From Archilochus colubris (Eukaryota; Chordata; Aves; Apodiformes; Trochilidae), in NCBI GenBank assembly GCA_023079485.1, contig CM041089.1, positions 11,175,001 through 11,239,000 of the forward strand: DNA of 64,000 nt, given 5' to 3'. The translations under genes and the position numbers were made by a program. Positions within the stretch are counted from its first letter, which is position 1, and each line of letters starts with the position of its first letter. The notes under the pieces were generated by a model, which worked only from the letters and a program-made list of their open reading frames with translations, searched no databases and was not told the origin of the DNA. Below are positions 36,298 to 48,190 of the stretch, in pieces.

Positions 36298-38050
36298 GAA
36301 AAAGAAACCTTGAGGTCAGAATCTAGCAGTGTGCACATGGAAAAGAATATATAATAACAGAATCTTTCAATCAAGTAGACAACCATAGCTGTAAACTTAG
36401 ATTAAAGCAAGTCAGACTAGAATTATGGCACACAGCTTAATAAGTGAGAGAAATTAAACAGTAAAACAACTTAACAAAAGGTTCTGGTACATCTTCTATC
36501 ACTGCAAATTTTTTCTGGTCAGGCTGCATCCCAGGAAGATAGATTGTCTACTCAGAGCCAGGGGACTTCAGGGACGCTTCTGTGCCTGCATTATGCAAGT
36601 CACACTAAATAATTACTATGGACCCTCTAGTCTTAAAAGTTATGAACCTATTAGAGGTGGAGTTTTTCAAACATGAATGTGGTCTTTCACCACAGGACTT
36701 TGAAACAAGCACTAGGGGAAACACAACGATTAATCTCTGGCCCATGTTCACGTACTCAAAGCTCCTTTGATTAGTTTTTTCCTGAAGGATGGGCAACTGA
36801 ACTTCTACAAGCCTGTCAATTATAACAAATACAGAGACTGATTTAAATATTTTCTGTCCTCTACCTCCTGTCTGCATTGTCCACTTAGAAAGTAAATTAT
36901 CAACAGATTCTTTCACTTCAAAGGAGCTCTGCTTTTAGTTGGAGGCTCTACATACTGTAATGCAAATAAAATAACAACAATAGGAAACCAATGATGCCCA
37001 TCTCAGTAATGTCTCACACCTTTGTGGAAACCACTTTTCAGCTTTTCATTATTATGACATACCAGTAAAATGGGCATTTCATGCCTGTTTACTGACATGG
37101 AAACTGACATGTAGAAGTGTAAAAGAGATCACTCAATGACACATGAATTCCACCATAGGGCTAATTTCTAAGTCCTGCTTCCAAGTCTGCTGAACCAGAT
37201 TTAGCCCATGTTGCATTTCAGTTTTGCCATGTAGATGCTTTCAAGTACTAAAACCAGGATATATGATTTTGTTCAGTATAACAATTATTATTTTTAAAAG
37301 AAAAAGTAAGAAAGATTCTTTGTAGGCGAAGCCAATTTTCCAAAATATTGCCTCACTTTCTCCATTTGGCAGGTTATATTTCAGTATTTAGCTCAATCAA
37401 TTTCTAATCCATGGTCCTATAAATAAAGCAAAGCCCACTCTCTTCATTTATTCTAAATATACAAATCAAAAATAAAGTTGTTTCAGAAGAGTAAGGAGTA
37501 ATTAGACATTAATAAATACAAGTTTAAAAAATACTAAGAATAATAATTAAAAATAAGTAAATTAGGTTTTCTACTTCCCAACAGTTCTCTCTAGTTGAAC
37601 ATTTTCAAAATTAAATATTTTACAGTAATTTTTGTCAGAATAAATAAAATTTTGAGGTAACTGGGGTTGGGTTTCCTCCCTCTTTGGAAGCTGTTTGGAT
37701 AACAAATGTACTTCAAGCCATTATTAGTTTTTCAACACCTTGTCCATTCTAAGTGTGACCTATTACCACTCAACAGATGCAACCTCATTTTTAGAGCATC
37801 TAATGATTATTTCTCCCTTTCTGGAAAAAGTTTAGCTGCTGTATTTAGTTACTTGTTTGCTGACACATATGACTTTCAGGAATGATTCTTCTGTGCAGCT
37901 ACTTGGATTTTTACTGTGAGCTAAAATAATAAAATTGCTCAGCCATGGCCAATTCTTATCTTTTTCTTTGAAAACATTGGATTATTTTAATACAATGAAT
38001 CAGCTGCTGTAATATAAGCACCTGTGCTAGGGAAATCACTGCTGTTACAG
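36298..38050. other. AT-rich noncoding DNA, no gene seen
   Basis: A 103-codon minus frame (36,605-36,916) has no recognisable domain. The rest is AT-rich, with several AATAAA hexamers and ATTA cores. Confidence 0.5.
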
Positions 38051-38101
38051 TATCTCACTATATATAAATCTAAATCTCACTATCTCACTATATATAAATC
38101 T
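38051..38101. repeat. 21-base direct repeat
   Basis: A 21-base word beginning TATCTCACTATATATAAATC occurs at 38,051-38,071 and again, identically, at 38,081-38,101. The nine bases between them (AAATCTCAC) partly echo the repeat. This looks like a recent local slippage duplication. Confidence 0.9.
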
Positions 38102-39739
38102 GAACTGGAAGTTTAGCTTTATTGCAGAGCACCATGGTGCCACACTTTATAGACCCATAACAAATGTTTGATGACTTTTGGGGTGTGGTGATACACATAT
38201 AAAAAATTAACTATTTGAACATAGGTAATAATGGTTAAAACTATGGACAGAGTGACAGGCTTACAGACTTCTCAAAAGCCTCTCAAACTCATTAAGGATT
38301 TTTTTTAAATATTAAAATTTGACTACAGATGTTTCAAAAAGGTATTCTGCAGGCAAAAACAGGCCAAGTAACACATGTGAGGGTTTCATTACCATCTAAA
38401 GAGTAAATAAGTCAGAATAAACGTTTACATGGAGGAAGACTTAGAAGCAGTTCATAATTCCTTGTTTGTATGTGTTTTAATTAGACCCTAAATGTAATCT
38501 GGACATATTTTTTTGTGGTTTCATAAAACATTGTTCTACTGTCCAGCCTGGTGATAGGTACTATCTGGTGCTGCAGAAGGTTTACTGGTGTCAAACTCCC
38601 AGCTCTCCAGAAACAAACAATCACTTCCATCTGCGAAAGGCACCAGAATAAAAATAAAACCTAAATTGTAGTAGAAAGAAACACATAGACAGCAGGGAAA
38701 AAGGATCAACTGCCTCAATTGCCACGATTTATTGCTATAGTTTAAATGATGCAGCAACTTTAATAGTGTAGCAGAGGCAGGGCACTTTACAGCAATATTG
38801 TTCTTAATAGAGCACTGCACTGTCAGAAAAAAGAAAAAAAGAGTTCATTCACAGACATTAAATATAGCACAGAAAATGTGGGGAAGTGATTTGTACTTCA
38901 TGGCAAAGTGGTATATCCTCCCCTTTCCTGTCATGGGCCGTACTGGAACATACCAGACAAGTAGTGAATGTGGTCCACTGTTCAAAAGCAAGATTAATTG
39001 AGGTGCTCCATGGCAAGCAAAGAAATTTGTTTCCACTGAAATAATTTTTCTTATAGAATGTCATTCCCTCTCACAGCATAGAGACAGGTGATGACATTCA
39101 ATAAAATGCAATTTTTATTCCCATTTATGGGACTACATGACATGGAGAGATATGTGACTTACTCAGCTCCTTTGAATTATATGCTCTGGGGTCACGACTT
39201 ATTTTTTTTAGGATGCCATCACTGACTACATAATAGTTAAGTGACTAGGAAAAATGGGAATATTATTTTCCATTCAATATAACCCTGTGTATGTATCTGA
39301 AAGGGCAGCTACCCGTGCAGCATGCCCAGCAATATTGCAGTCTTTGTTTCTGCATTTTCAAAGCTAATGCTATGTACATTTAAGCTACTTAGGCATATCT
39401 ATGGCAAGTTACTATGTGACAAGTGTTCTAAATATCACAAGAGCTATTATCTGTAAAGAAAAAACAGAATCTATAACTCTTTGTACCATCTAATATTCCT
39501 TAGCATTTCAAGTAATTAGCAGCTTATTCCAAAAACATTTGAATAGTTAACAGATTTGATACCTACAGTTAATCCTCATTAAAATTACGATTACATGATA
39601 TAATTACATGTAAATAAGAAAAATGAATTGAATAAAACTTTCACCCTTTTTCAGTGTTGGGCATTATGTTGGGAATCATACACTACATACAATTAGATTT
39701 ATAGTGCTAAGCTAAAAATATTGGTGAAGATCTAAAAAT
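38102..39739. other. AT-rich noncoding DNA, no gene seen
   Basis: There are frames of up to 94 codons on both strands without likeness to any family. A 12-base palindrome GCACCATGGTGC lies at 38,129-38,140. Confidence 0.5.
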
Positions 39740-40200
39740 GACGAACAGTGCCTTTTAAATTAATGTCTTATTAGTTGAGTGAAGTACACTGACAAAGAAT
39801 AATTTATGCTTATTCAAACTGCTCTCGACATCTTCAGGTGTTTCCAAATGAGCTCACAGAAGAGTGATTAAATGCATCTGATAACAAGCCACACATTGCT
39901 GAAATTACTTACCGCCTCATTTTATGATTAATTAAACATGTAGATTAAAGTTGCAAAAGAATTTAGATTAATGAGCAAGTTAAGTCTTGCTGATATAAGT
40001 GAATTGGGAATTGGATGCTCTGTGGAACTTTATAAACATGCATTTTATAATGAGTAAGACAAGGCTACATGTTGAATCCTGGCCACAAGGGCCTTTGACG
40101 ATGCAGTCTTTTTTAACATGGTTTGACAGCTTTCAAATAACATTCTACTATAGACTTTAAACTTTGTGCATTGCTGTAAAACACGAGACTACATAACTCA
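39740..40200. promoter_or_regulatory. enhancer-like stretch with repeated GATTA/TAAT homeodomain words
   Basis: TGATTAATTAA (39,925-39,935) is a dimeric homeodomain-type word. Further GATTA words occur at about 39,866, 39,943 and 39,966. GTTTGACAGC (40,121-40,130) contains a MEIS/TGIF-type TGACAG. The segment is free of simple repeats, unlike its flanks, and resembles a conserved noncoding element. This is inference from motif density; the boundaries are approximate. Confidence 0.4.
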
Positions 40201-40639
40201 TGTATTAGGAGTACGATTATTTCAAAGCTCTCCAAGGTAATGACCCCCTGTAGCAGCAGCTGTTCAGAAAAATTACAAGCTCAATTGTTATTTTAATCAG
40301 GGAGAGTTTAGCAGTAAAAGCAGTTATGCAACTAGTAAAATTATACGACACTCCATCAGTAGCCTTATAGCATCCTTCATAGCCCTGTTCCTCTCCAGTT
40401 CCCCTGCCCAAAAAAACCTTGATCCTATTAGTAAAACAGGGTGCTCAGTCATTCATGAGATACTCAAGGCCATTTATTAAGTATGGTTTCTGTGGAAGGA
40501 AAGGCAACGTTTAAATTTATGATGATTCTTATCGGCTCCAAAAGTGTGTCAAAATATCTGCTTAGTTTGCCAAGTGTCCAATTTTTCTCTTTTAAGATCA
40601 GCTATACCTAATCCACATATCTTAGTCAGTGTCAGAAAG

Positions 40640-40690
40640 CCAAGTTGGACTTGATGATCTGATTTGCCTTTCCCTACAAAGTCATGGAGA
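40640..40690 (+). mobile_element. CR1 LINE 3'-terminal remnant (weak)
   Basis: CAAGTTGGACTTGATGATCT, then TTTGCCTTTCCCTACAAA, then GTCATGGA parallels the end of some CR1 subfamilies (GGTTGGACTTGATGATCTTA, AGGTCTTTTCCAACC, TTCTATGA). About 50 bases remain, more diverged than the other CR1 pieces. It is separate from the CR1 body that starts about 0.9 kb downstream. Confidence 0.55.
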
Positions 40691-41581
40691 TGTATTACAC
40701 TTTGTAGAAGGATGATGAACTTGAAGCTACAGAACTAGCTGTATGCTTATGTCATTTGTAACAACTTTCATGACCCATGGCATAAAGCAACTCTTGCAGA
40801 CTCAGCTGGTTATTTTTGAACCATTCAATTCTTACTTTTAATATTTAGAATAAGAATGCATTTCCTTGCTCTGGCTGCGTCCTTTCAATTTATGCTGTAA
40901 CCTCAAAATGTCAAAGGTCTGTCCAACAAAAATCAAGGAAAACAGGAACCAAAAAGGTCCACATAGCACAAGTGGCACAGCACAGACATAAAGCTCAGGT
41001 CATTTACATACGTTCCTCTTTCCCATGCATGTGTACCAATACAAATACAATGCCTTAATTTAGAATTCTACAGCAGAACACATGCTTTGAATTCTTTAAC
41101 TTTATTGATTCATTATAGCACTTTAGCATAAATTAATTCTCAAACTTCAGTTGGACTGATAGACGTAAGTATATTATTTACAATATCAAGACTGCTGATT
41201 CCTACTTCCTCTGTGCACAGTGATGCTCTACAATAGTATCTACTGCCTTGGGATGACAAGCCTCATCTGATTTATTAAATACAGGACTGAATATGTTATT
41301 TAAGGTAAGGCATGTCTTGCAACAAGATATTAAAATTCTTAGTGTTCTGTTTTCTAAATAATTGTGAACTTTTTGTATACAACTTCTTGGGTAATTTATT
41401 TGAAAACATTTTAAAAAACACTTCTAGGCTACTACACTACACCACACACTACTTTAAATTTGCACAAGGATTTAGACTCCTCAATTTAACTGACTGGAGT
41501 TTTCCAGATCCATCAGCATACTATAAACAAACTTATCACAGACACCATGCTGTCTCCAAACTTTTGCCAAAACTAATGCAC
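40691..41581. other. AT-rich noncoding DNA, no gene seen
   Basis: The first part of the 120-codon + frame at 41,312-41,674 lies here. Only its last 30 or so codons (inside the CR1) are meaningful; the upstream portion is accidental. Confidence 0.5.
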
Positions 41582-42222
41582 AAATACAGGTTGGGAGGAG
41601 AAAGTATTGAGGGCAGCCCTGAGGAGAAAGACTTGGGTGTGATAGTGCACCAGAAGCTTAACATGAGCCATTAATGTGCACTTGCAGCCCAGAGAGTCAA
41701 CCATGTCCCTGGCTACATTAAAAGAAGCACAGACAGCCCAACAAGGGAGGTGATTCTCCCTTCTACTCTGCTTTTCTGAAACCCCACCTGGAGTACTGTG
41801 TCCAGTTCTGGAGTCCCCAACACAAGGACATAGAGCTCCTTGAGCATGTCTAGGGGAGCCAAAAAAAAGATCAGAGGACTGCAGCACCTCCTCTATGAAG
41901 CCAGGCTGAGGAAGTTGGTGTTGTCCAGCCTGGAGAAGAGGAGGCTCTGAGGTGACCTTATAGCAGCTTTCCAGTACCTGAAGGGGGCCCAAAAGAAAGT
42001 CAGAGTAGGACTTCTTGCATGGGTGTATAACAAGAGGACAAGGGGCAATGGTTTTAAACTTGAAGAGGGGAGATTTAGATTAGATACTAGGAAGAAATTT
42101 TTTACTATGTGAATGGCAAGGCACTGGCGCAGGTTGCCCAGCAACTTTGTGGCTGTCCCTCTCTGGAAGTGTTCCAGGTCAGGTTTGATGGGGTTTGGAG
42201 CAGCCTAGTCTAGTGAAAGGTG
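41582..42222 (+). mobile_element. CR1 LINE fragment: end of ORF2 (reverse transcriptase C-terminus) plus start of the 3' UTR, inactive
   Basis: The sequence follows the 3' part of a chicken-repeat-1 non-LTR retrotransposon almost base for base. The conceptual peptide shows SPEEKDLGVIV, then [13 protein letters not shown] in another frame, then SLEKRRL and GNGFKL, all hallmarks of the segment after the CR1 reverse transcriptase. The frame is destroyed by stops at 41,672-41,674 (TAA) and 41,948-41,950 (TGA) and by at least two frameshifts, so no product is possible. The element is 5'-truncated, as most CR1 copies are. Unusually it also lacks its 3' end: it stops at CTAGTGAAAGGTG and never reaches the AGATGATCTTTAAGG or ATTCTATG tail, so a later deletion or rearrangement is likely. 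Open frames on the opposite strand are shadows of this element. Confidence 0.97.
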
Positions 42223-43380
42223 TTTAAGAAAACAGTCATTGAGAACTATTACCTTTTCCTTTTTTTTTTTTCTATCTCAGAATTGCACAGAAATGTTGCT
42301 GAAAGTTGCACCAAAGAACACTGTGGCTTTCTGGCTTTTTTGTTCCACACTGCTTGACAGAAGACAAAGATATAAAAGGGTTTGAAATTAATTGCTTCAA
42401 AAGAAGACACCTTCACACTGTAATGTAGAAGAAAAGAAGAAACCTTAGGTGGAAGGAATTAAGGAGTGGCCTTTTAAGTTATCATGCTAACACATGAAAC
42501 AGATATAAAATTCTCCTGCTAGTAGAGCTGGCTTGCATTCAGGGTTGATGGAACAAATGTTAACACATGAATAAGCCCAATACATACTACTAAAAAATGG
42601 ACAGAAATATGTACATGTGCCAGTAGCATGTGGAAAAGCCCAAAGAATGCTCAGATGTTGATATCTGACATCAACACATGACAGCCTGCATTATATTTAA
42701 AGATAAGAACCAAGATGACATGTGTAAGCTTCTAGAGCTCTTCATGCTCCTTTCTCACTTGCCTTCTAATATCCATCCTAAATTAATCTTAAGCGTTTCC
42801 CTGTGCAAGTCTAAAAACAGAGAAAAAGTAAGGTGCATATTGTAGGCCATGACACAGATGACATTTCACCAATTTTGTGAGATGAATTAATGCAGAGTGA
42901 CTTCACAAAAGTCATTTTGATATAGTTGAGAGGCAGTAAAGCTAAATTACCTGCACATCCAGCATGCGTTACAGGCTTTTCAACATCTTTCCTTTTCTCC
43001 CTGGGATTAGTTGGAGAATGGAAGGGAGAATTTGGCAAACAAACATATATCTCTGCTTGGAGAGAATTAAGCAGAATGAGGACAGATGAGTTCCCTTATT
43101 TTACAGGCAGGAAAAATCATCCATTAGAATGATAAATACTGTACCTTTATACGGTCAAGGCCCATCTGCGAAGGTCTCAGAATTTGAGCAATACAGTGGT
43201 ACTATTGTGACTCATTGCTAATTTTATGTTAATTTGCTTTAAAGCTATGCATTTAGCAATAGAAAATAACTTCTGAAGACATCAAGTGACAGTGCTTTAA
43301 TAATAACTGAACACCTTAGAACATGAGTAGGCTACTCAAACTCTGAAAGACAAAGACATAGATTGTTTTTTCAGGTCTTG
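42223..43380. other. noncoding DNA, no gene seen
   Basis: An acceptor-like pyrimidine tract ending CTATCTCAG occurs at about 42,257-42,280, without a following open coding segment and donor. Nothing else is recognisable. Confidence 0.5.
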
Positions 43381-43418
43381 GGTTTTTTTTTATTTGTTTT
43401 GTTTTGTTTTGTTTTTTT
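43381..43418. repeat. (TTTTG)n pentanucleotide tract
   Basis: A T run is followed by TTTTG units and another T run. It is either a simple pentanucleotide repeat or a mutated poly(T). Confidence 0.85.
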
Positions 43419-44192
43419 ATATGAATGGCAAGGAAGGCCAGGAATGTCAGCTTGTGTTTTTTGGTCTATTTATGTGAATGGATCAGATGTAAATTTAAAT
43501 TTGTATAGACAATGAACCTTATGATCTCTATTGGTACATTAAACAGCAACTTTAGGAACTTCTCTAAGAAATCATTTGAGTTTGGAGCTCTGTAGATTAA
43601 CAGGATGCCCAAACGAATCCAGGAGTCTAGAAACAAGACTAAGTGGATAATCTTAAAAGACTGTACTTCAATAGACCTCTCATGTGCCAGAGCTTGGATA
43701 GAAAAATAATGACTACTCCACTTCATCATCTAATATCTGTTAAAGACATTTAAATACTTCCTTAGTAATATTACTTCCTGTTTAAAACAACTGCAGACTG
43801 AGCTGTCCTGGGAAAATATTCTCTTATCTATAGAGCCTCTGTTTCTGTTACTATGAAACTTCTATCCTTCATTAACATTCAAATCACCTTCTTTCTCTGC
43901 AGCTGGTGGAGAGGCACTTCAGTTTTTTGTCCTAGCAGTGATATAGCAGAACCTTTAACCAAGAACAGGATGTGTCTGGGATCACCTTTGAAGTTTGTAA
44001 ACTCTTCAGCTTTTTAGCAACGTGACAGCACAACAGAGAAATTGTCCAATAAAACGCTGCAATTAGGAATCATCCTTTTCTGTATGTTTTTTTCCCTGTT
44101 TTTAGAACCAGTATTTTAAATGTACTGGACTTAAACATTACATAAGAGGCTATCCCACTAGCTTGTTCTTGTGAGAGAAGTATTTAAATTTC
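43419..44192. other. AT-rich noncoding DNA, no gene seen
   Basis: An 87-codon minus frame (43,466-43,729) contains phrases such as LDSWIRLGILLIYRAPNSND. It weakly recalls LINE endonuclease text (the 'YRPP' region), but one phrase is not enough to annotate an element. Confidence 0.4.
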
Positions 44193-44216
44193 TTTTTTTT
44201 TTTTTTTTTAAAAAAA
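44193..44216. repeat. T17-A7 junction
   Basis: Seventeen T are directly followed by seven A. The T7A7 core is self-complementary. No retrocopy was identified on either side. Confidence 0.9.
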
Positions 44217-44715
44217 GCATCATGTCAAAAGTATGCTGCTGTCCCTAATACCAGGTAACTTCTCTCTTTCACTCACAGGAATACTGAAAATTGTAACCTT
44301 ACATCTTTGAAGAATGAAAGAAAATTTTAGGCCAGCAGAATTCAAGACTTCTCTCAGCATTGTCTAGTAGGCTTAGGAAGTGATTTTGCAAACAGACTTT
44401 GGCAACACTACCGAAGAGATCTTTAGGCTGCCTGAATTGGCAGAGAAATGAGAAGATAAGTTTGCAGTGAAAACGAGATTACTTCTCTGAGTCAGAGAGC
44501 TAAAGACTACAACCCTTCATTTTAGTTCTCTTACTTATACTGTCCCTGAACAGAATTACACAGTTATTACATATTTCAGTGACCTTCCACATGCAGTACA
44601 GGGAGGTAGGGGTAAGAGAAGAGGGTTTGCTGGGGGAGGAATCTGCTTAAATGACTCTTGGTGATTATTTAATATATGAAAAACACTTAAGGTATTTATT
44701 GTAAATATAACTTCC
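44217..44715. other. noncoding DNA, no gene seen
   Basis: Nothing is recognisable beyond ordinary AT-rich sequence. Confidence 0.5.
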
Positions 44716-44734
44716 AAAAAAAAAAAAAAAAAAA
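44716..44734. repeat. poly(A) run, 19 bases
   Basis: This is an uninterrupted A19. The upstream sequence is not a recognisable retrocopy. Confidence 0.9.
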
Positions 44735-47700
44735 GTTTTCCTTAGCAACTACATAAAACCCAGAATATTTCTAGGCCTTGGATCTTAAATTATAGTATTT
44801 ACTCTCTATGTCAGGTTACCATTCCATTTTTAAATTATTTATATTTAAAGTTAAGTTGTAGTTATCAATTACATTTTTCAAACACAAAAATAATCCTCTT
44901 TTATTCTGTTCAGTGCACAGTACTGTGTACATCACTGAAGGTATTAATGGTAACATTGTTATTATTAGATTAACAATGAATGGGCACTCACTAGTTACAG
45001 CACAGATGCTTAGGTTTGTGCAACTTAATAGTTTCAGAAGGCTGGTTTTTTGGTGTTCACTTGATTTTATAGTTCTACCTTGGAATAACACAAAACATTT
45101 AATAGAATCAGAGACTATAATTTTTTAAAGAAAGCTTAAGCTATTTAATATTTTTTTGTTTCATGTTTGTATTTATTGGTCGTATTCTCAAATTATGTTA
45201 AGCCTATAGTGTAATTAATTTACCCAGTTTGACCTGGAAGAAAGAAAATATAACAAGCTAGCATATTTTAAAAGAAATAGTACTAAGCTGCTGGATGAAA
45301 AGTACTGAATGCATTAACATCATTAACACTAAATGCTCTGTTGTGATACATGGAAAACATGGTCATATCTTAAAAAAAAACAAAAAATCCACAACTTTGA
45401 AGTTGTTTTTTCTATAGGTATCTATATGCAAAATTATGATTGGCCAAAGGGTTATTTCTACAACTGAATCTAAAAATAATTTTGTGCATTGAAAGTGGTG
45501 CTGCAGTAGAAAAACGTTTAACATCTGTATCAGAACATGCAGAAACTTGTACCCTTAAAAGCAGTAGGACATGATGGCTGTGGGCAGCTTTAGAGCTATT
45601 ATTATCTCTGTAGTTTAAAACTGCACTTAGTGAACTATACTACAGGTAGCAGCAGTTGCTACTACTGTGTTTTTAATTATAATAATAATCATAATCAGTA
45701 TTACAGCCATTTCTGGAGGCCTTCACTAATCCCACTTTTAGGCACCAGAGTTTACCTTCCATGATAAGATTACACTTTACAAATGTAAAATAGTTAGTCC
45801 AAGATTAAGGAAAAAAAAAAAATTATGTGAACTGCTCAGAACCATAAAGCCAGGAATGAACATCAACCACTGGGCTTATTGGAGGTCAACCTGACTGGAC
45901 AGAATCACTGAATGACCTTGTAGAGTTTGCATTTTCGTAATTCATGAGTACTTATCAGAACAAATATCCTCTCTGTACATCCAAACAGGAAAGAATCTGA
46001 ATGCCCACCAAGAAAGATGCTTAGGAAAAACATATCAGCATATCAGAGCATGGTACCAACTGAACAAAGTGGAGCTTTCTACTAACTCTCATGGAGAAAC
46101 AAGTGCATGCAAGTTGATCCCTCCCATCTTTACCAACTCAAACCACAAAATTAGGAATAGCCTCCCTTCCACTTGGTGGAGCAGCTCCCCTGAATGCTAA
46201 CACTGATCATGTATCCTTACAAAGCTAATTGCCCTACATTTCATTGGGCTGGACAGAACAATGTTGCAAAAAGCAGCTGGTTTTGGTAGCGTTCAAATTT
46301 ATCTGCAATCCTTATAGAACTGCCCCCCATAACACACACTGGGTCTGATCTCAAGAAGGCTTTTCTCTAAAGAGTATTGAATCATTTTAACATGGATTCT
46401 ACTGCTTGCTGGCTTACTCTGCTTTCAAGGTAGCTTGTAAATTCAGCTTTACTACAGTACTATAAAAATGTAAAAGAACTGTAACAGCATCTAAAAATGA
46501 GCTGTTACCAATATATTGTTCATTTCAGAAAACTCTAAACAGAATACTGATGAAAAATGTTAATGATAGTTTGCTGCATTGCCAAGAGGAATGAGATAAG
46601 ACAATTCACTATATTTTAGTTATAAAGCATAAATTGTAATGTCCTAAAGAATCCACCACAACTCCAAGGACTAAAAAGAAGATATAAACAACAGGGTATT
46701 TCAATAATTTAATTTTTAAAAAGAGCTATCCAGGAGCCACACTTACATAATCAGTACTGTCTCAGCAAATACCCTCCAGTATGCACAGGATTTTGGCTTC
46801 TGCAAAGACCTGTCATTTGCAATGAAGTACCTCAAAGTACTTAAAGCACCTTGCTGAATTAAGGCCTAATCATATATGTATATACCTCTGAGCAGTTTGC
46901 ATTAGATCACCAATAGAGTCTCAATAGACAGGATAAGTAGGGAAATTCAAAATTTCTAATGTAAAATGTTAGAAATGAACCTTGAGTCTATGATCCTTTA
47001 GCTTTGAAGAGGTGAACTGTCTCAGTCGCCCTACCTTGGCTTCTTACCCTGAATTTCAAGGCTGAAAATGAATAATTTTTTTTCTTGGGCAATGATAATG
47101 AAATTATTTTGTAGTCCCTGCCTATTCCCAGACTCTGTAAACTAAGTCGATGGTATTGCCTCAGTCCTGCAGCTCATAAATGGCACAAAAGGTACTGAGA
47201 AAAGGCAAAAAGGGTAGGCAGTGTATCTCCTGGCATCTCTGCATGGCAGCTGGTGAGACAAAACAAAAAATCAGATCACTGCCTAGAGAGTCTATTGGCA
47301 ACTCTCAGTTGCATCTGGGAACAATGGGCCATCAAAGCTAACTACATATTGTTAATATCCCTACCTAATCCAGGCAATGGGAAAGAAAAGTACAAAGTCC
47401 TCTAGCACATCTTACAACCTTTCAATCACTTGCATCTCCATTTTCCTGAGTTTTCCATGCATACCCACAATGTTGTTACAGCAGCTTCCCTGTGCTGCCA
47501 CAAACACCACATCGGTGAGGTTGGGGCTGAGGGTGTATTCACTGCTGCCAGAAGGTATTTATTCCACATTTCCACAAAACACAGGGAAGCTGATAAGGTC
47601 CCATGCCATACTCCCACCTCACAAGTCCAAGGAGAAATTAGGATAGTGCAGAACTTCTCTACCTGAAAACCCTGGGGGCTGGGAAACTTGTTTCTGAGGG

Positions 47701-47941
47701 CTGGGTTATGATTTTTTGCGATACAGAAATTTTGAGCTATTGGGTTCTAAACCTGCACAGTCTTAAACTTGCAGCTATTGACATGTTTGACATTTTAAAC
47801 TATGAAATACCAACCTATTTTGAAATTGTCCAAATCATTAGTTGTGGAATTTTCCTAGCACTTCATGAATACCACTGTTAATTGGGCAATTAACTCGAAA
47901 CTACAGAATATGCTGTGATGGCATGATATGATATAAGCCAT
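44735..47941. other. AT-rich noncoding DNA, no gene seen
   Basis: Overlapping short frames near 44.8-45.1 kb and 47.4-47.7 kb have no family likeness. ACAGAATCACTGAATGACC at 45,899-45,917 faintly recalls the antisense CR1 terminus but lacks the rest of it. Confidence 0.5.
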
Positions 47942-48166
47942 GTAAAAGAAGGAACAGCCAAGCAACTCAGTATGTTGAAAGATATTAATGAAGTGGCAAA
48001 ATCTGCCAGAAAAATAATAATGGGTGATTTTAACTACCCCAATATTAACTGGTTGAATAACACATCTGTACATGGTTTGGAGAAGCAGCTTATTGATACT
48101 ATAAATGGCTTCTTTTTGGAGCAGCTCCTTCTGGAGCTCAGCAGAGGAGGAGTTCCACTCAGTTAT
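47942..48166 (+). mobile_element. ancient CR1-like LINE remnant, endonuclease domain (GDFN motif)
   Basis: About 75 codons are open on the + strand. The centre reads KIIMGDFNYPNINW, which is the conserved GDFN block of the apurinic/apyrimidinic-type endonuclease of CR1/L2/L3-clade LINEs. It is followed by LIDTINGFFLEQLLLE, parallel to the FLDTVNDCFLEQLVLE text of CR1-like elements familiar from turtle and crocodilian genomes. The expected next block (TRG...LDLVL) decays into RGGVPLSY and a stop at about 48,167. The lysine-rich lead-in (KDINEVAKSARK) also matches the family pattern. No other domain is intact, so it is a fossil. It differs in type from the 41.6-kb CR1 fragment, which covers the reverse-transcriptase end of a bird CR1, and is probably older. 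Confidence 0.8.
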
Positions 48167-48170
48167 TAAT

Positions 48171-48190
48171 TTGTGTGTGTGTGTTTGTGT
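48171..48190. repeat. (TG)n microsatellite, interrupted
   Basis: Seven TG units, one TT interruption and two more TG units directly follow the LINE endonuclease remnant. Confidence 0.85.

Noticed and set aside
41573..41992. 139-codon minus-strand frame, the longest in the window
   Set aside because: It is the antisense of the CR1 reverse-transcriptase fragment and has no meaning of its own.
43466..43729. LINE endonuclease fragment on the minus strand suggested by LLIYRAPNSND
   Set aside because: A single weak phrase without the flanking conserved blocks. A translated search against a LINE library would decide it.
44193..44734. Processed pseudogene tails suggested by T17 and A19 runs
   Set aside because: No coding-like body, target-site duplication or polyadenylation context adjoins either run.
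45899..45930. Antisense CR1 terminus suggested by ACAGAATCACTGAATGACC
   Set aside because: The characteristic GGTTGGAAGGGACC and ATCTAGTCCAACC segments do not follow.
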